From NCBI GenBank assembly GCA_029856295.1, contig JAHQWS010000092.1, forward strand, positions 1 to 7,799: a DNA stretch of 7,799 nucleotides, in the 5' to 3' direction. Under the pieces are notes generated by a model that did no database searches, was not told the DNA's origin, and was given only the letters and a program-made list of their open reading frames with translations. Positions 5,917 through 7,799 of this stretch are shown one piece after another (positions within the stretch are counted from its first letter, which is position 1; the number at the start of each line of letters is the position of its first letter). The DNA is from Promethearchaeia archaeon. Lineage in GTDB: Archaea; Asgardarchaeota; Lokiarchaeia; Sigyniarchaeales; SOKP01. Made by a program: the position numbers and the translations under genes.

Positions 5917-7005
5917 ATGTCAAAGCCAGAAAGAAATATAATTAGTATGGAAGATTTACTTGCCAAAGATGAAAAATGCAATGTTTTGTTTTTAAATTAT
6001 GATAATGAAGCTTTCATGAATACTGGTATTCAAGAATCAGGGGCCACACCTCCCCACGCGTCAACGACTACCGGTCCTGCTGGAGAAAAGATTCCCGGAA
6101 AGGTCGGTGTTAAGCAAGATTTAGTCACGCCATTCGGGTTTTACGGGGCTAAATCATTATTCTTAGCAACAGTTAATCCCGCATATCCAAATGACTTAAT
6201 GGGTAAGATGATGGAGGCATTAAAAACTAATGGTGCAGCATTCATACAAGCATATTCAGATTGTATGCGTGGATGGAGACATCCTGCGGAAAATGCTGTC
6301 GAAATTTCGAAATTAGCTACCGATTGTGGCTATTGGCCCCTCTATACCATACGAGTAAAAGATGGAATGCCTATTTTTTCATACTACCGAGGATTAGATA
6401 TAGATAAGGAGAAATTCGTAGACTTTTTAAAGTCAATGGGACGATTTAGACACCTTTTTAGACCACAATTTATGGAAAAAGAAATTGATGAGATTATATA
6501 TTATACAGAGCAGAGAAATAATAAATTAAAAGGACTTATTGAAAAATTTGGGGCTGAAAAGCCTGTAGATATATACCGAATTAATCGTAAGAAGTTGGAG
6601 CCTCAGACACACCTACTTCCTGGACATGGTTTATGTCCTGGCTGTGGAGCTGGAATGGTTTTGAATCAGATGGCTACAGCAGCAACCGCAGTTGCAGGTA
6701 ATAATATTATTTATGTCAATAATACAAGCTGTTCAGAAGTATCTACTTCGAAAGATTTTGTAACGTCTTGGAAAGTTCCATGGGTTCACCACCTATTCGA
6801 GTCTGGAGCCACGATAGCAGATGCCATAAGCACCACATATAAAATCCTTAAAAGCAAGGATTTATTTGAAGGAGAGGTGCCTTATGTAATTCATATTGCA
6901 GGAGATGGATCCACATATGACATCGGCTTCCAATTCCTTAAAGGGGCATTGATGAGAACAAGCAGCTTCGTAGAAATGAATGAAGATTTAGCAAATATGA
7001 AATAA
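5917..7005 (+). CDS. porB: 2-oxoacid:ferredoxin oxidoreductase beta subunit, apparently circularly permuted
   Basis: The beta subunit binds the ThDP diphosphate, Mg2+ and one [4Fe-4S] cluster. All the usual motifs are present in 362 residues, but in permuted order. In known beta subunits the order is LLPGHxxCxGCG, then a Cys near TGC, WKVPWxH, GDGxTxDIGxQxLxGA, then DNEAYMNTGIQxSxATP, SPAYPxDL, CPxGW and a C-terminal tail. Here the protein starts with a 20-residue leader, then NYDNEAFMNTGIQESGATP (27-45), NPAYPNDLM (87-95), DCMRGWRHP (115-123) and SMGRFRHL (173-180). A linker (about 185-232) joins this to LLPGHGLCPGCG (233-244), SCSEV (271-275), SWKVPWVHH (284-292) and AGDGSTYDIGFQFLKGALMR (328-347), with a short tail. 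Likely cluster ligands are Cys240, Cys243, Cys272 and Cys116; likely Mg ligands are Asp330 and Asn30, now at opposite ends. The ATG follows the alpha stop by two bases, and nothing downstream resembles missing beta sequence. Confidence 0.88.
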   Translation: MSKPERNIISMEDLLAKDEKCNVLFLNYDNEAFMNTGIQESGATPPHASTTTGPAGEKIPGKVGVKQDLVTPFGFYGAKSLFLATVNPAYPNDLMGKMMEALKTNGAAFIQAYSDCMRGWRHPAENAVEISKLATDCGYWPLYTIRVKDGMPIFSYYRGLDIDKEKFVDFLKSMGRFRHLFRPQFMEKEIDEIIYYTEQRNNKLKGLIEKFGAEKPVDIYRINRKKLEPQTHLLPGHGLCPGCGAGMVLNQMATAATAVAGNNIIYVNNTSCSEVSTSKDFVTSWKVPWVHHLFESGATIADAISTTYKILKSKDLFEGEVPYVIHIAGDGSTYDIGFQFLKGALMRTSSFVEMNEDLANMK

Positions 7006-7009
7006 TTTA

Positions 7010-7018
7010 TTTTTTTTT
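7010..7018 (+). terminator. T9 tract, probable terminator of the oxidoreductase operon
   Basis: Nine T start five bases after the beta-subunit TAA, followed by CT and a further T-rich stretch to about 7054. This fits archaeal T-tract termination; I see no hairpin. Confidence 0.55.
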
Positions 7019-7071
7019 CTGAAATTCTTTATTATTTAATTATTTTAATTAATTTTAGAGAAGTGAGTTTT

Positions 7072-7079
7072 AAAAAAAA
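7072..7079 (-). terminator. T8 tract on the minus strand, probable terminator of the membrane protein gene
   Basis: Eight A on the plus strand give T8 on the minus strand, about 10 bases beyond the TAA of the 7089-7787 gene. Together with the T9 tract at 7010-7018 it gives each of the two convergent genes its own T tract within an 83-base gap. Confidence 0.5.
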
Positions 7080-7088
7080 TTGTTGAAG

Positions 7089-7787
7089 TTAAAGAAAGAT
7101 CGAAAAATTAGTATTTAAAATTTCTTTAACTTGATCTAATGCTACATCTGAACTTTGATGTATAGTTGAAGTAAGTATATCCATTTTTTCAATTGTATTC
7201 AGAAAGCTATTTTTTAAATGTCTATTAGTTAAGATTGATTGAAGAGCATATAATTTTGATTCTGTTTTAAGAATTATATAATATAAATAACTTAGTTGGA
7301 CAGATAACACTGCACTTTCTTTTTCTGAGAGTATCTTGGAAAAATTCATAATTGCCGATACAAATCCCGAAGTTAAATGGGATATATTATCATCAACCGA
7401 AATATCTAATTTTTCTTGAAAATTATATGCAAACACTAGCACTCCTGAGGGCTCAATAAGAAAAAATTTTTGTAAACCTAAATCTTGTGAGAAAATCACT
7501 ATTAAAGGAATAATGACAAAGAATGCTAAGCTAATACCACGAAGACCTATAAAGATTATCTCAATATCAGTTTCCTCATAATAATCAAAACCCTCGAAAA
7601 TTGAAAAGATAAATATTAAAATACATAAAACTATAGTTGATCGCATAACTTTTGGATTGAAGTTTATATGTCCCTTTTCAGTATGATAGTAATAGTAGAA
7701 AAAGATTCCCATAAGTATAATAATTGCTATTAGTGGTAAAATTAAACCGTAAAGAAATCGAAATATATCCGTTTGCATCTCTCCCAA
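7089..7787 (-). CDS. Membrane-anchored protein with predicted longin/roadblock-like cytoplasmic domain (start uncertain)
   Basis: I do not recognise a named family. The 232 residues begin with three hydrophobic segments (about 11-34, 50-64 and 77-100), the first followed by YYYYHTEKG. A soluble domain follows (about 107-205): KFFLIEPSGVLVFAYNF, a hinge LDISVDDN, LTSGFVSAIMNFSKIL, two strand-like segments, and a helix with FLNTIEK. This strand-strand-helix-strand layout, a 'SG-x-x-x-x-(A/S)-x-x-F' opening and a 'SGF-x-SAI-x-x-F' helix resemble small longin/roadblock-like sensor domains that are abundant in Asgard archaea; this is inference from pattern. A role in signalling or membrane-linked GTPase regulation is possible but unproven. 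The frame is open to the right edge. TTG at 7787 and ATG at 7778 (with GGGAGAG directly before it, unusually close) are candidate starts, and the gene may extend beyond the window. Confidence 0.65.
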   Translation of the reverse strand: MGEMQTDIFRFLYGLILPLIAIIILMGIFFYYYYHTEKGHINFNPKVMRSTIVLCILIFIFSIFEGFDYYEETDIEIIFIGLRGISLAFFVIIPLIVIFSQDLGLQKFFLIEPSGVLVFAYNFQEKLDISVDDNISHLTSGFVSAIMNFSKILSEKESAVLSVQLSYLYYIILKTESKLYALQSILTNRHLKNSFLNTIEKMDILTSTIHQSSDVALDQVKEILNTNFSIFL

Positions 7788-7799
7788 TCGGAATAAAAT

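Noticed and set aside
5917..7005. Permuted order as a collapse of tandem repeats during assembly
   Set aside because: Collapsing two normal copies would leave a normal-order gene. The single frame, its own binding site, an in-frame linker and clean flanks favour a real permutation, though long reads would settle it.
7021..7060. A/T palindrome-like stretch of TTAATTA and TATTTAAT units as a repeat or hairpin
   Set aside because: It is low-complexity A/T sequence with no GC-containing stem, and such matches are expected by chance here.
7006..7088. Possible leftover of the second half of a normal beta subunit after the permuted gene
   Set aside because: All frames in this 83-base gap are AT-rich with early stops, and nothing resembles the DNEAxMNTG segment; only the two T tracts stand out.

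Overview
This AT-rich 7.8 kb window has compact genes, long T tracts just after stop codons in place of hairpin terminators, TATA-like A/T boxes upstream of gene groups, and Shine-Dalgarno (SD) sites resembling GGAGGTGATC. It also carries an archaeal-style multi-subunit 2-oxoacid:ferredoxin oxidoreductase. Together these suggest an anaerobic archaeon. The protein types (GEA-type metallo-beta-lactamase hydrolase, GPH-family sugar transporter, membrane-anchored longin/roadblock-like protein) are reminiscent of Asgard archaea such as Lokiarchaeia. That placement is inference; no rRNA or marker gene is present.

Layout. Positions 2-604 (+) hold the C-terminal part of a metallo-beta-lactamase hydrolase cut by the left edge. 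It converges on a 12-helix GPH-type (melibiose-carrier-like) symporter at 655-2007 (-), with a 14-base T tract on the minus strand between them. A second minus-strand group is an enoyl-CoA hydratase/isomerase-superfamily protein (2708-3478) followed after 18 bases by an NT5C-type HAD nucleotidase (2093-2689). A 212-base divergent promoter region (3479-3690) separates this group from a plus-strand operon for a CoA-dependent 2-oxoacid:ferredoxin oxidoreductase: fused gamma-delta (3691-4689), alpha (4691-5914) and beta (5917-7005). The operon ends in a T tract and converges on a minus-strand membrane protein (7089-7787), whose frame is open to the right edge.

The oxidoreductase operon is the most interesting part. 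The beta subunit appears circularly permuted. The half that normally follows the thiamine-diphosphate (ThDP) GDG motif (DNEAxMNTGIQ to the C terminus) comes first. The normal N-terminal half (LLPGHxxCPGCG to GDGxTxDIGxQxLxGA) comes last, so the Mg/ThDP motif is split between the two ends of the chain. All four expected FeS cysteines and the cofactor motifs remain. Separately, the gamma-delta gene has no ATG, GTG or TTG that would include its conserved N terminus; a strong SD-like site stands just before an in-frame ATT, suggesting an AUU start or a one-base sequence error.

Functionally, the operon would convert pyruvate or a related 2-oxoacid plus CoA to acyl-CoA, CO2 and reduced ferredoxin. 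The divergent crotonase-family enzyme, which looks like a delta3-delta2-enoyl-CoA isomerase, would also act on acyl-CoAs. A pathway link between the two is possible but not shown by the sequence.
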